Source of the DNA: JAHZFN01 sp965149945
Lineage (GTDB): Bacteria; Bacillota; Dehalobacteriia; UBA4068; UBA4997
Reading direction: 5' to 3'
Assembly: GCA_965149945.1 (NCBI GenBank)
Contig: CBCTTQ010000046.1
Coordinates: forward strand, 1-6,904
Length of the DNA: 6,904 nt
The translations under genes and the position numbers were made by a program. The first letter of the stretch is position 1. Each line of letters opens with the position of its first letter. Below the pieces are notes generated by a model, which saw nothing but the letters and a program-made list of their open reading frames with translations, made no database searches and had not been told where the DNA came from. Below, in pieces: positions 1 to 5,916 of this stretch.

Positions 1-1
1 T

Positions 2-538
2 GTCGGTGACAAGGATGGCATTTTAGCGGCGCTGCTGGTCGCGGAATTGGCGGCGGAACAAAAGAAACAAGGAAAGTCTTTGCTCCATCGTTTGGAAGAA
101 CTTTATACGACCTATGGCTATTATTCGGATGCGTTGGAAGACCGGCCTCTGTTTGGCGCTGCGGCGGAACAGCAAATGAAAGATTTTTTGTTGCTGCTGC
201 GTCAGTCGCCTTTTGAACGATTGGGAAAACGCTCCGTAGAAGTGGTCATCGACTACGCGGCAGGGGAGAAGCGAATTATTGCTACGGGGAAAAAGGAGAC
301 GATCACGACGATTCCCAATAATATGTTGGCGTTTTATTTTGACGATGGTTGTCGTTTGGCGATCCGTCCTTCTGGAACGGAACCGAAATTAAAACTGTAT
401 TATTTCGCTTCCAGCGGCAAACGGGCGGATACGAAACGGGCTTTGACAGAGATGAAAGGAGCGATGGCGGAATTACTGATGATCTTTGAAAAAACGGGAA
501 AGGCGGGTGTCGGTGCCGATGAAATATATTCAATATGA
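2..538 (+). CDS. pgcA: Alpha-phosphoglucomutase / phospho-sugar mutase, C-terminal part (5' end outside window)
   Basis: Interconverts glucose-1-phosphate and glucose-6-phosphate in the cytoplasm, feeding cell-wall and polysaccharide precursor synthesis. The frame is open from the window edge, so the TTG at 47 is internal and is not a start. The first residues VGDKDGILAALLVAELAA match the end of the sugar-binding domain 3 of the PgcA-type mutases. The C-terminal domain carries the phosphate-binding loop RPSGTEPK (codons 365-388), the signature of the alpha-D-phosphohexomutase superfamily, preceded by a PNNMLAFYFDDG strand as in PgcA. About 178 codons are visible of a family that is usually about 570-580 aa. 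The catalytic phosphoserine and metal-binding loop lie upstream and cannot be checked. The gene overlaps the following pgi by 20 bp, so the two are probably translationally coupled and consecutive in the pathway. A phosphomannomutase specificity cannot be excluded from this fragment. Confidence 0.86.
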   Translation, partial: VGDKDGILAALLVAELAAEQKKQGKSLLHRLEELYTTYGYYSDALEDRPLFGAAAEQQMKDFLLLLRQSPFERLGKRSVEVVIDYAAGEKRIIATGKKETITTIPNNMLAFYFDDGCRLAIRPSGTEPKLKLYYFASSGKRADTKRALTEMKGAMAELLMIFEKTGKAGVGADEIYSI

Positions 539-1751
539 GGACTATGTACCGTTGGAAACAGCGGGCTTTTATCGAATTTATCAAGAAATTATGAAAAAAA
601 ATCACCGATGGCTCCACGATGATTGTACACCCATGACGGGCTGGGTAAATTTTCCGATTCGAGCGCGGGAAAGCGATTTGTTGTCCCGCGTTCAAGAAAC
701 CGCTTGGGAAATTCAGGAACATTGCAGCGCTATGGTAGTCATCGGCATCGGCGGCTCCAATTTGGGCGCTCAAGCCGTACAACAAATGCTGAAAAGAAAA
801 TGCGACAAAACCAAATTGTTTTTTGCGGGATGTAATTTGAGCGGTCATTATCATGATGAACTGTTGAAGCGATTGGATCGGGAGCGGGATGTTTTTCTTT
901 GTGTGATTTCTAAATCCGGCGAGACATTTGAGGTGATGCTGGCGTTTCAGGTATTGAAACGCTACCTGTACAAGCGATACGGAAAAGAGTACCGAAAGAG
1001 GATTTGTGTCATTACCGACCCCGAAAATGGGACGTTACGCCGAGAGACGGAAAAAGAAGGATATCTTTCTTTTGCGGTGCCTTCGGAAATCGGAGGCCGT
1101 TACAGTGTACATACCGCAGTGGGAATGTTGCCTATGGCGGTAGCCGGACTGGATATTGCGGCTTTTATTGACGGAGCGGCTACGGCCGCGGAGGAACTCG
1201 CCTCCTGCGATCTGACGGAAAATTGCTGTTATCGCTACGCGTTACTGAGTTTTCTTTGTAATCGTGAGTTTAAAAAGACCTTGGAACTGTTTTCTGTAAC
1301 GGAAAAACGTTTTACCCTCTTCACCAAATGGCTGGTACAGTTATTTGGTGAAAGCGAAGGAAAAGACGGGAAGGGAATATTTCCGTCTACCGCATTATAC
1401 AGTACGGATTTTCATTCTCTGGGGCAGTTTTTGGCGGCCGGTAACCAAATTTATTTTGAGAGTATTTTTTATTTGGTTAACAGTACTGTTTCCGTGGAAG
1501 ATCCTTATATTGCTCAAATGTATCGCTATTTAAACGAATATGTTCATGAAACAGTAGTAAGGGTGCGAAAAAAGAGCAATGTTCCTCTGTTTAGCTTCGG
1601 CCTAAAGGTTTTAGATGAAGAGACGATCGGGTATTTGTTTTACTTTTTTGAAAAGGCCTGCGCGATGCGATGCTGTTTGCAAAAAGTCAATCCCTTCGAT
1701 CAAAATGAAGTAGAATTGTATAAGGCGGAAATGCGAAAGCTTTGTCAATAA
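519..1751 (+). CDS. pgi: Glucose-6-phosphate isomerase
   Basis: Converts glucose-6-phosphate to fructose-6-phosphate (glycolysis and gluconeogenesis, cytoplasmic). I chose the ATG at 519 because MKYIQYEDYV begins at the usual family position; the frame also opens at a TTG at 486, which would add 11 unconvincing residues. The two SIS domains are clear. The first has VVIGIGGSNLG (73-83) and the phosphate-binding SKSGETFE (131-138). The linker IGGRYSVHTAVGMLP (191-205) is the PGI signature region. The second has LFGESEGKDGKGIFPS (275-290), STDFHSLGQ (295-303) and VNPFDQNEVELYK (390-402). The expected catalytic residues are present: Glu278, His299 and Lys402. At 410 aa it is shorter than the roughly 450 aa of Bacillus Pgi. 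It ends almost directly after the catalytic lysine helix and has a shortened segment around 320-365. It overlaps the upstream mutase gene and is followed by a strong terminator, so the pair forms the end of one transcript. Confidence 0.95.
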   Translation: MKYIQYEDYVPLETAGFYRIYQEIMKKNHRWLHDDCTPMTGWVNFPIRARESDLLSRVQETAWEIQEHCSAMVVIGIGGSNLGAQAVQQMLKRKCDKTKLFFAGCNLSGHYHDELLKRLDRERDVFLCVISKSGETFEVMLAFQVLKRYLYKRYGKEYRKRICVITDPENGTLRRETEKEGYLSFAVPSEIGGRYSVHTAVGMLPMAVAGLDIAAFIDGAATAAEELASCDLTENCCYRYALLSFLCNREFKKTLELFSVTEKRFTLFTKWLVQLFGESEGKDGKGIFPSTALYSTDFHSLGQFLAAGNQIYFESIFYLVNSTVSVEDPYIAQMYRYLNEYVHETVVRVRKKSNVPLFSFGLKVLDEETIGYLFYFFEKACAMRCCLQKVNPFDQNEVELYKAEMRKLCQ

Positions 1752-1780
1752 CTTCCTGATTTTCTCTATACACTTATTTT

Positions 1781-1818
1781 AAAATATAACAGCGGTATTG
1801 CCGCTGTTATATTTTTTT
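1781..1818 (+). terminator. Intrinsic terminator after pgi
   Basis: A perfect 15-bp stem pairs 1781-1795 with 1801-1815 around a 5-nt loop TATTG. The stem core is AACAGCGG/CCGCTGTT, and the 3' arm runs into seven T's (1812-1818). It lies 30 bp after the pgi stop and before the rnpB promoter, separating the two transcription units. Confidence 0.93.
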
Positions 1819-1849
1819 ATGGCGGGAAGGGGATTTTGCCGGCATTTTA

Positions 1850-1878
1850 TTGCAATCAGTCCTGTAAAATGATATAAT
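1850..1878 (+). promoter_or_regulatory. Sigma-A-type promoter of rnpB
   Basis: The -35 box TTGCAA (1850-1855) is followed after exactly 17 bp by a perfect -10 box TATAAT (1873-1878). Transcription would begin near 1885-1888, a few bases before the first paired base of RNase P helix P1 at 1896. The same promoter may also drive the 117-aa gene, trmB and thrC, because I see no other convincing promoter between rnpB and thrC. Confidence 0.88.
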
Positions 1879-1889
1879 GATTAATTGAT

Positions 1890-2255
1890 ATAGATGCTGA
1901 GTAAGCTGAATGAACGCGGACAGAATCCCAAAGGATCTGTCTGAGGAAAGTCCGGGCTCCACAGGGCAGGATGCCGGTTAACGGCCGGTAAGGGTGACCT
2001 TAAGGAAAGTGCCACAGAAACAAACCGCCTAAGCGCCTTTGGCGCCGGCAAGGATGGAACGGTGCGGTAAGAGCGCACCAGCAGTCAGGCGACTGATTGG
2101 CTAGGTAAACCCCATCTGGAGCAAGATCAAAAAGGAAAACACAGGAAGTGGCCCGCTTCGTTTTCGGGTAAGGTCGCAGGAGGTCTCTGGTGACAGAGGC
2201 ACCAGATAGATGTTCATTCTCGACAGAACCCGGCTTACAGGCTTGGTCGGCAATT
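1890..2255 (+). ncRNA. rnpB: RNase P RNA, type A (ribozyme that matures tRNA 5' ends)
   Basis: This is the catalytic RNA subunit of ribonuclease P, which removes 5' leaders from pre-tRNA. Helix P1 forms from GCTGAGTAAGCT (from 1896) with GGCTTGGTCGGC (ending 2251). The universally conserved core is intact: GAGGAAAGTCCGGGCTCC (from 1943) and GACAGAACCCGGCTTA (from 2222). These pair as helix P4, AAG(T)CCGGG 1948-1956 with CCCGGCTT 2229-2236, keeping the hallmark bulged U at 1951. Other matches are ACAGAAACAAACCGCC, GGTGCGGTAAGAGCGCACC, and the GGT at 2104-2106 in the L15-like region that would bind tRNA 3' CCA. The overall layout resembles the E. coli (type A) RNA and not the Bacillus type B, which argues against Bacilli. 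The ends are estimated from P1; a T7 run follows at 2254-2260. Confidence 0.97.
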
Positions 2256-2272
2256 TTTTTAGGAGGAAAGGC

Positions 2273-2626
2273 ATGAACGATATCGTAAATAGAATGAAAG
2301 AATTTTTGCTGATGGATTCGGAATTGGAATTCAAGGAATTTTCCCGGTATTATAAAGATGTAATGGAATTTCTGCAAAAGAAATATCAGGACATGACGCG
2401 GGACGATCTGATTCAGATGGCGGCGGTTTTGCAGATTTTGGCGGCCAATGCTCTGGATCGCAGCAACAGAAAAGATGAAAATCAAAAAAAATTCAAAAAA
2501 ATGGTGGAAAAATCCCAGTTCTGGTTTTCCGCTATTGAATTGAGATGTCACAAAGAGTTCAAAATGAACAAAGTGGATTTTGATGCGGAAGTAGATAAAA
2601 TATTTACGGATAAAGAGGAAGCATAA
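2273..2626 (+). CDS. Hypothetical 117-aa helical protein between rnpB and trmB
   Basis: I do not recognise a family. The start at 2273 is supported by an excellent SD, AGGAGG (2261-2266), six bases upstream. The frame stays open upstream to 2210, but that stretch is rnpB, so the longer start is an artefact. The product is small, soluble and charged, with no signal peptide or membrane segment. It looks almost entirely helical: a segment MKEFLLMDSELEFKEFSRYY (8-27), a second EFLQKKYQDM (32-41), a hydrophobic segment LIQMAAVLQILAANALDR (46-63), a lysine-rich KDENQKKFKKMVEKS stretch, and an acidic C-terminus. It has one cysteine and one tryptophan. It starts about 20 bp after the RNase P RNA and ends 27 bp before trmB, so it is probably co-transcribed with both. 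That context suggests a housekeeping role, perhaps linked to RNA, but nothing in the sequence proves a function. Confidence 0.8.
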   Translation: MNDIVNRMKEFLLMDSELEFKEFSRYYKDVMEFLQKKYQDMTRDDLIQMAAVLQILAANALDRSNRKDENQKKFKKMVEKSQFWFSAIELRCHKEFKMNKVDFDAEVDKIFTDKEEA

Positions 2627-2652
2627 GGAAACTTGGTTGAGGTGAGAGAGGG

Positions 2653-4812
2653 TTGCGTTTAAGAAGAGTTGCCGGCGCTAGGGAACGACTGAGAAATTAT
2701 GATCAATTGGTGGTTTTTCAGGCAACCGAACAAAAAGGACATTGGTATCAATATTTTGGCAATGATCATCCCATCTGTTTGGAAATCGGCAGCGGTCGCG
2801 GCAGATTTGCGATCAACTCTGCCAAAACTTTTCCGGAGAAAAATTATGTGGCGTTGGAATTACGAGAGGAAATGATTATGGATTCCATTGACCGTATGAA
2901 CGGTGAATATCCGCCAAACCTGCGGTTTCTTTGGAATAATGCCATGGACTTGTCTGATATTTTCGCGCCGGGAGAAGTCGATACCATTTATCTGAACTTT
3001 TCCGATCCGTGGCCGAAAAAACGCCATGCCAAGCGCCGCTTAACACATGTGAATTTTTTGACGGGATATCGGCGGATTTTGCGTCCGGACGGAGAACTGA
3101 TTTTGAAAACGGATAATCGAAATCTTTTTCTCTTTTCTCAAAATCAATTGATTGAGGCAGGATTTCGTTTGTACGAGGTGGATGAAAACTATCCTTTGCA
3201 GGGAGCGGCGGGAGATCTGCCGACGGAATATGAAATGCGGTTTCGCAGGCGGGGAGAACCTATCTTTCGTTTGGTGGCGAAACCGGAACAGCGAGCAGCA
3301 AATATGGAGGTTAACAGAATGAAGTATATTAGCACCAGAGGCAACGTTGCGCCCCAGACCGGAGCCGCCGCCATTCGCAGCGGTATGGTACCGGGCGGCG
3401 GATTGTTTGTGCCGGAGACGATTCCGGTCTTTCCGTATTCCTGGGATGAACTGAAGGCAATGAACTATCAACAACTGGCGGAACGGGTGTTGGCGTTGTA
3501 TCTGACGGATTTTTCCGAAGAAGATATCAAACGGATTGTTAAAGAGTCTTATCGGGAAGATAATTTCCGTGATCCTGCCGTCGCGCCTTTGGTTGGCATC
3601 AATGAAAAAATGAATATCTTGGAACTTTGGCACGGTCCGACAGCCGCTTTTAAAGATATGGCGTTGCAGATTATGCCCCGCTTGTTGGTTCATTCGGTAG
3701 CGCTGGATGGAGGCAGCAAAGAAGTGGATATTTTGGTTGCGACTTCCGGTGATACAGGTAAAGCCGCTCTGGAAGGCTTCAAAAATGTAGAAGGCATCAA
3801 GATTATCGTCTTCTATCCGCATCAGGGAGTCAGTCGGGCGCAGTATTTGCAGATGGCGACGACAGACGGCGAAAACACTTCGGTGGTGGCGGTAAAGGGC
3901 AATTTTGATAATTGTCAGACCGGGGTTAAGGAAATTTTCAGCGATGAGGCTTTTGCCGCGCGGCTGGCGGCAAAGGGAAAAGAATTTTCTTCCGCCAACT
4001 CCATTAATTGGGGACGGCTTCTGCCGCAGATTGTATATTATTTCTGGAGTTACGGCGAATTGCTGCGTCAGGGCAAAGTGCGGTCCGGAGACGCTTTTAA
4101 TGTGGTGGTACCTACAGGTAATTTCGGCAACATTCTGGCGGGGTACTATGCTTATCGGATGGGATTGCCGGTGCATCGTTTTGTCTGCGCTTCTAACAGC
4201 AATAAAGTGCTGGCGGATGTGCTGTCCACCGGTGTCTATGACAGCCGTCGAGATTTTGTGAAAACCACCAGCCCTTCGATGGATATTTTGGTTTCCAGTA
4301 ATTTTGAACGGTTTTTGTATGCTATGAGCGGCGGCAACAGCCGATTGGTGGCGGATTCTTTTTCCTCGCTGAAAGAAACCGGCGTCTATACGGTTCCCAA
4401 GGAAGTAAAGGCGGAATGGGATGCCATTATGAGCGGCGGTTATGCTGAGGAAGCGGAAGTGAAAGCGACCATCGGACGGGTTTTCCGAGAAAACGGCTAT
4501 ACCTTAGATCCGCATACCGCCGTCGCGGTGAAAGTATATGAAGATTATGCCTCCCAAAACAATGACGAACATCCTGTGGTAGTGGTTTCCACGGCCAGTC
4601 CTTTCAAATTCGGTCGGGCTGTGCTGGAAGCCCTTACCGGTGAAGCCGTGGATTTAGAATCAGAAAGCCAAGTGTTGGAAAAACTGGCGGAAGTCTCCGG
4701 TGAAGAAATTCATTTTGCTTTGAAAGATGTGGAATCCCTTCCCATTCTCCATAATACGGTGGCGGAAGTCGCGGAAATGCCGCAGGTCGTGGCTGAAATT
4801 TTGGGAGTATAA
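2653..4812 (+). CDS. trmB-thrC: TrmB-ThrC in-frame fusion: tRNA (guanine-N7)-methyltransferase + threonine synthase
   Basis: One uninterrupted 719-codon frame joins two normally separate enzymes. Residues 1 to about 214 are TrmB, which uses SAM to methylate G46 in the tRNA variable loop. It shows the SAM motif LEIGSGRGRF (43-52), the acidic end of the next strand at E69, the signature NFSDPWPKKRHAKRRL (115-130) and TEYEMRF (191-197). Residues 223-719 are a complete threonine synthase (see the separate entry). The joint is only about eight residues, QRAANMEV and neighbours. TrmB alone would be about 214-222 aa, the usual size, so neither enzyme is visibly truncated. The start is the TTG at 2653: an in-frame stop at 2638-2640 lies just upstream, AGGTGA (2640-2645) gives an SD at good spacing, and MRLRR is the normal TrmB N-terminus. 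Single-base changes at CAG 3289 or CGA 3292 would recreate a stop. A lost stop codon, a genuine fusion or a base error are all possible. Both activities are well supported; one joined polypeptide is less certain. Confidence 0.9.
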   Translation: MRLRRVAGARERLRNYDQLVVFQATEQKGHWYQYFGNDHPICLEIGSGRGRFAINSAKTFPEKNYVALELREEMIMDSIDRMNGEYPPNLRFLWNNAMDLSDIFAPGEVDTIYLNFSDPWPKKRHAKRRLTHVNFLTGYRRILRPDGELILKTDNRNLFLFSQNQLIEAGFRLYEVDENYPLQGAAGDLPTEYEMRFRRRGEPIFRLVAKPEQRAANMEVNRMKYISTRGNVAPQTGAAAIRSGMVPGGGLFVPETIPVFPYSWDELKAMNYQQLAERVLALYLTDFSEEDIKRIVKESYREDNFRDPAVAPLVGINEKMNILELWHGPTAAFKDMALQIMPRLLVHSVALDGGSKEVDILVATSGDTGKAALEGFKNVEGIKIIVFYPHQGVSRAQYLQMATTDGENTSVVAVKGNFDNCQTGVKEIFSDEAFAARLAAKGKEFSSANSINWGRLLPQIVYYFWSYGELLRQGKVRSGDAFNVVVPTGNFGNILAGYYAYRMGLPVHRFVCASNSNKVLADVLSTGVYDSRRDFVKTTSPSMDILVSSNFERFLYAMSGGNSRLVADSFSSLKETGVYTVPKEVKAEWDAIMSGGYAEEAEVKATIGRVFRENGYTLDPHTAVAVKVYEDYASQNNDEHPVVVVSTASPFKFGRAVLEALTGEAVDLESESQVLEKLAEVSGEEIHFALKDVESLPILHNTVAEVAEMPQVVAEILGV
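3306..3321 (+). promoter_or_regulatory. Internal ribosome binding site and start of thrC inside the fused frame
   Basis: GGAGG (3306-3310), an 8-nt spacer, then ATG (3319-3321). It lies inside the continuous trmB-thrC frame. An SD this good at the natural ThrC N-terminus is what separate, coupled genes would show. Its survival suggests either a recent fusion or continued independent production of ThrC. A second in-frame ATG at 3304 overlaps the SD and is a worse candidate. Confidence 0.8.
3319..4812 (+). CDS. thrC: Threonine synthase (likely also translated from its own internal start)
   Basis: A PLP enzyme that converts O-phosphohomoserine to threonine and phosphate, the last step of threonine synthesis. 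Starting at ATG 3319 gives 497 aa, a normal length for the Firmicutes-type enzyme. The N-terminus MKYISTRGN is exactly where ThrC proteins normally begin. GGAGG at 3306-3310 lies 8 bp upstream, so ribosomes can probably start here independently of trmB. Motifs, numbered from this Met: HGPTAAFKDMALQ (105-117) with the Schiff-base Lys112; SGDTGKAA (143-150); FYPHQGVSRAQ (165-175); SSANSINWGRLLPQ (224-237); and the PLP phosphate-binding loop PTGNFGNILAG (265-275). No key residue is missing. It is the last gene of its unit apart from the decayed ribbon-helix-helix ORF. I see no leader peptide or T-box for threonine control upstream. Confidence 0.94.
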   Translation: MKYISTRGNVAPQTGAAAIRSGMVPGGGLFVPETIPVFPYSWDELKAMNYQQLAERVLALYLTDFSEEDIKRIVKESYREDNFRDPAVAPLVGINEKMNILELWHGPTAAFKDMALQIMPRLLVHSVALDGGSKEVDILVATSGDTGKAALEGFKNVEGIKIIVFYPHQGVSRAQYLQMATTDGENTSVVAVKGNFDNCQTGVKEIFSDEAFAARLAAKGKEFSSANSINWGRLLPQIVYYFWSYGELLRQGKVRSGDAFNVVVPTGNFGNILAGYYAYRMGLPVHRFVCASNSNKVLADVLSTGVYDSRRDFVKTTSPSMDILVSSNFERFLYAMSGGNSRLVADSFSSLKETGVYTVPKEVKAEWDAIMSGGYAEEAEVKATIGRVFRENGYTLDPHTAVAVKVYEDYASQNNDEHPVVVVSTASPFKFGRAVLEALTGEAVDLESESQVLEKLAEVSGEEIHFALKDVESLPILHNTVAEVAEMPQVVAEILGV

Positions 4813-4842
4813 TGTTGGAATAAGCTTAAGAATGTGAAGAAA

Positions 4843-5015
4843 ATGGAGAAAAAATAGCGACTTCAATCAGAATTCCCGAAAGCCTTAAGCAAGAAACTCA
4901 AAATGCTGCTGAAGCGATCGGGATCAGCTTCGCGGCTTACCTCGTCGGAGCGATTAAGCAGCGGTTGCTTGTTGACCGGCAATTTATTCAGGATTGGAAG
5001 AAATATAAAATATAA
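4843..5015 (+). pseudogene. Ribbon-helix-helix (CopG/Arc-like) antitoxin-type ORF without a canonical start codon
   Basis: The frame ending at TAA 5013-5015 encodes ATSIRIPESLKQETQ, then NAAEAIGISFAAYLVGAIKQ and a short basic and aromatic tail. This is the beta strand, helix and helix pattern of RHH DNA-binding proteins, often antitoxins that repress their own operon. No ATG, GTG or TTG is available in the right place: the codon where Met is expected is ATA (4854-4856), five bases after GGAG (4845-4848). Alternatively ATG 4843 reads MEKK and then hits TAG. One extra A in the A6 run (4849-4854) would join it into an intact 57-aa MEKKIATSIRIP protein. So it is either a decayed gene, a non-canonical AUA start, or a frameshifted or slippage-dependent gene. 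No toxin partner is present on either side. It begins about 30 bp after thrC and is followed by a strong terminator. Confidence 0.62.
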
Positions 5016-5098
5016 ATAAAGAAGAAAAATAAAGTTGCTGCAGATTTGTTGCGGTAAAAGTGCAAAAATTTGTTAATTTATAGCAAAACAATCAATCA

Positions 5099-5148
5099 AA
5101 AACCCCTGCCGAACTGTTCAGATAGGACTGTTTAGCAGGGGTTTTGTT
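5099..5148 (+). terminator. Intrinsic terminator ending the rnpB-thrC region, probably bidirectional
   Basis: An 11-bp stem pairs AAAACCCCTGC (5099-5109) with GCAGGGGTTTT (5135-5145), followed by GTT. The T-rich end of the 3' arm serves the + strand. On the - strand the opposite arm reads GCAGGGG and then five T's, so it can also stop transcription coming from the recombinase side. The loop of 25 nt is long and contains ACTGTT twice. Confidence 0.85.
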
Positions 5149-5245
5149 GAAACCAGTGACAAGACTTGAATTTGTGCCCCCCTGACGGCCAGACGGACTG
5201 CGTTACATCGGAAACAGTATTTTGTAAAAAAGGAGGTTTTTTTCA
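5149..5245 (+). promoter_or_regulatory. Leader of the serine recombinase gene with SD
   Basis: AAGGAGGT (5230-5237) lies 8 nt before TTG 5246 and fixes that start. I find no convincing -35/-10 pair in this stretch; TTGAAA (5147-5152) and CTGACG (5182-5187) lack a good -10 at 16-18 bp. TTTGTAAAA (5221-5229), immediately before the SD, equals the half-site of the dyad found at the gene's 3' end, which might allow autoregulation. Confidence 0.55.
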
Positions 5246-5872
5246 TTGAGAAATGTTTATGGGTACATTCGGGTTTCTGCGCTGGATCAAAACGAAGATC
5301 GGCAGCTGATAGCCTTGAAAAAAGAGCGAATCGGGAGGGAGTGCATCTATTTGGATAAGCAATCCGGGAAAGATTTTGATCGTCCCCAATATCGGACGCT
5401 GTTAAAAAAATTAAAACCGGGGGATTTGCTTTATTTGCCGAGCATCGACCGGTTGGGGCGCAACTATAAAGAAATTTTAAAACAGTGGCAGATTTTGACC
5501 AAAGAAATCGGAGTGGACATTTGTGTTTTGGATATGCCGCTGTTAGATACCAGAAACGGCAAGGATTTGTTGGGTACTTTTATTGCTGATTTGGTGTTGC
5601 AGATTCTTTCTTTTGTAGCGGAAAATGAGCGCGTGAATATTAAAAAGCGACAGGCGGAAGGCATTGCCGCGGCTAAAGCTCGCGGCGTGAAATTCGGTCG
5701 TCCGGAACGTCCGGTACCGGAGCATTTCTATCAAGTTTGCCGGGAATGGCGCGCGAAAAAATATCCTCTGAAAGAGGCCGCTGCTATTTGTGGGATGCCT
5801 CCCGGAACATTTTACGCCAAAGCTGTGAAATGGGAAAACAGCGGAGAAAAAAAAGAACAGAAGAATTTGTAA
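5246..5872 (+). CDS. Small serine recombinase (resolvase/invertase family)
   Basis: A 208-aa site-specific recombinase that would cut and rejoin DNA through a serine-DNA link with a 2-bp stagger. The N-terminal catalytic domain begins YGYIRVSALDQNEDRQ: Arg9 and the nucleophile Ser11 are in place. DKQSGKDFDRPQY (37-49) and SIDRLGRNY (66-74, with Asp68, Arg69 and Arg72) complete the active-site signature. The long E-helix follows (about 108-145, GTFIADLVLQILSFVAENER), then KARGVKFGRP (144-153). The C-terminal segment (about 160-197) contains KEAAAICGMPPGTFYAK, a helix-turn-helix like that of Hin and Tn3 resolvases. It is not IS607-like, because that family has an N-terminal HTH and a transposon partner, and neither is seen. 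It is full length (resolvases about 180-210 aa). The start is TTG with a strong SD. Its stop codon lies inside a recombination-like dyad (5860-5895), and a surface-protein gene follows, so DNA inversion is the likely job. Resolution of dimers or of a lost transposon is the alternative. Confidence 0.93.
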   Translation: MRNVYGYIRVSALDQNEDRQLIALKKERIGRECIYLDKQSGKDFDRPQYRTLLKKLKPGDLLYLPSIDRLGRNYKEILKQWQILTKEIGVDICVLDMPLLDTRNGKDLLGTFIADLVLQILSFVAENERVNIKKRQAEGIAAAKARGVKFGRPERPVPEHFYQVCREWRAKKYPLKEAAAICGMPPGTFYAKAVKWENSGEKKEQKNL

Positions 5873-5895
5873 AAGTGTACTTTTACAAATTCTTC
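5860..5895. repeat. Dyad A: 17-bp inverted arms around a GT dinucleotide; candidate crossover site
   Basis: Bases 5860-5876 are the exact reverse complement of 5879-5895, leaving GT (5877-5878) at the centre. The inner half-site is TTTGTAAAAGT. Near-perfect dyads with a 2-bp asymmetric centre are typical of serine-recombinase core sites. The recombinase stop codon TAA (5870-5872) is inside it. On the - strand the hairpin is followed, after five bases, by eight T's (complement of A's 5847-5854), so it could also terminate transcription running leftward. On the + strand no T run follows. Confidence 0.8.
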
Positions 5896-5916
5896 CATTC
5901 CGTAAAAACTATCTAT

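Noticed and set aside
303..854. 183-codon open frame on the - strand
   Set aside because: Antisense to the end of pgcA and the start of pgi, with no domain or ribosome binding site.
2000..2551. - strand open frame across rnpB and the 117-aa gene
   Set aside because: It is antisense to the RNase P RNA, whose structure is conserved, so the frame is incidental.
3040..4176. 378-codon open frame on the - strand
   Set aside because: It lies antisense to conserved trmB and thrC motifs, the translation has no recognisable domain and is rich in His, Arg and Phe, and there is no SD. It is a shadow of the + strand codon bias.
5246..5872. Recombinase as part of an IS607-type or other insertion sequence
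   Set aside because: The HTH is C-terminal, no TnpB-like partner or terminal repeats with target duplications are visible, and the gene stands alone.
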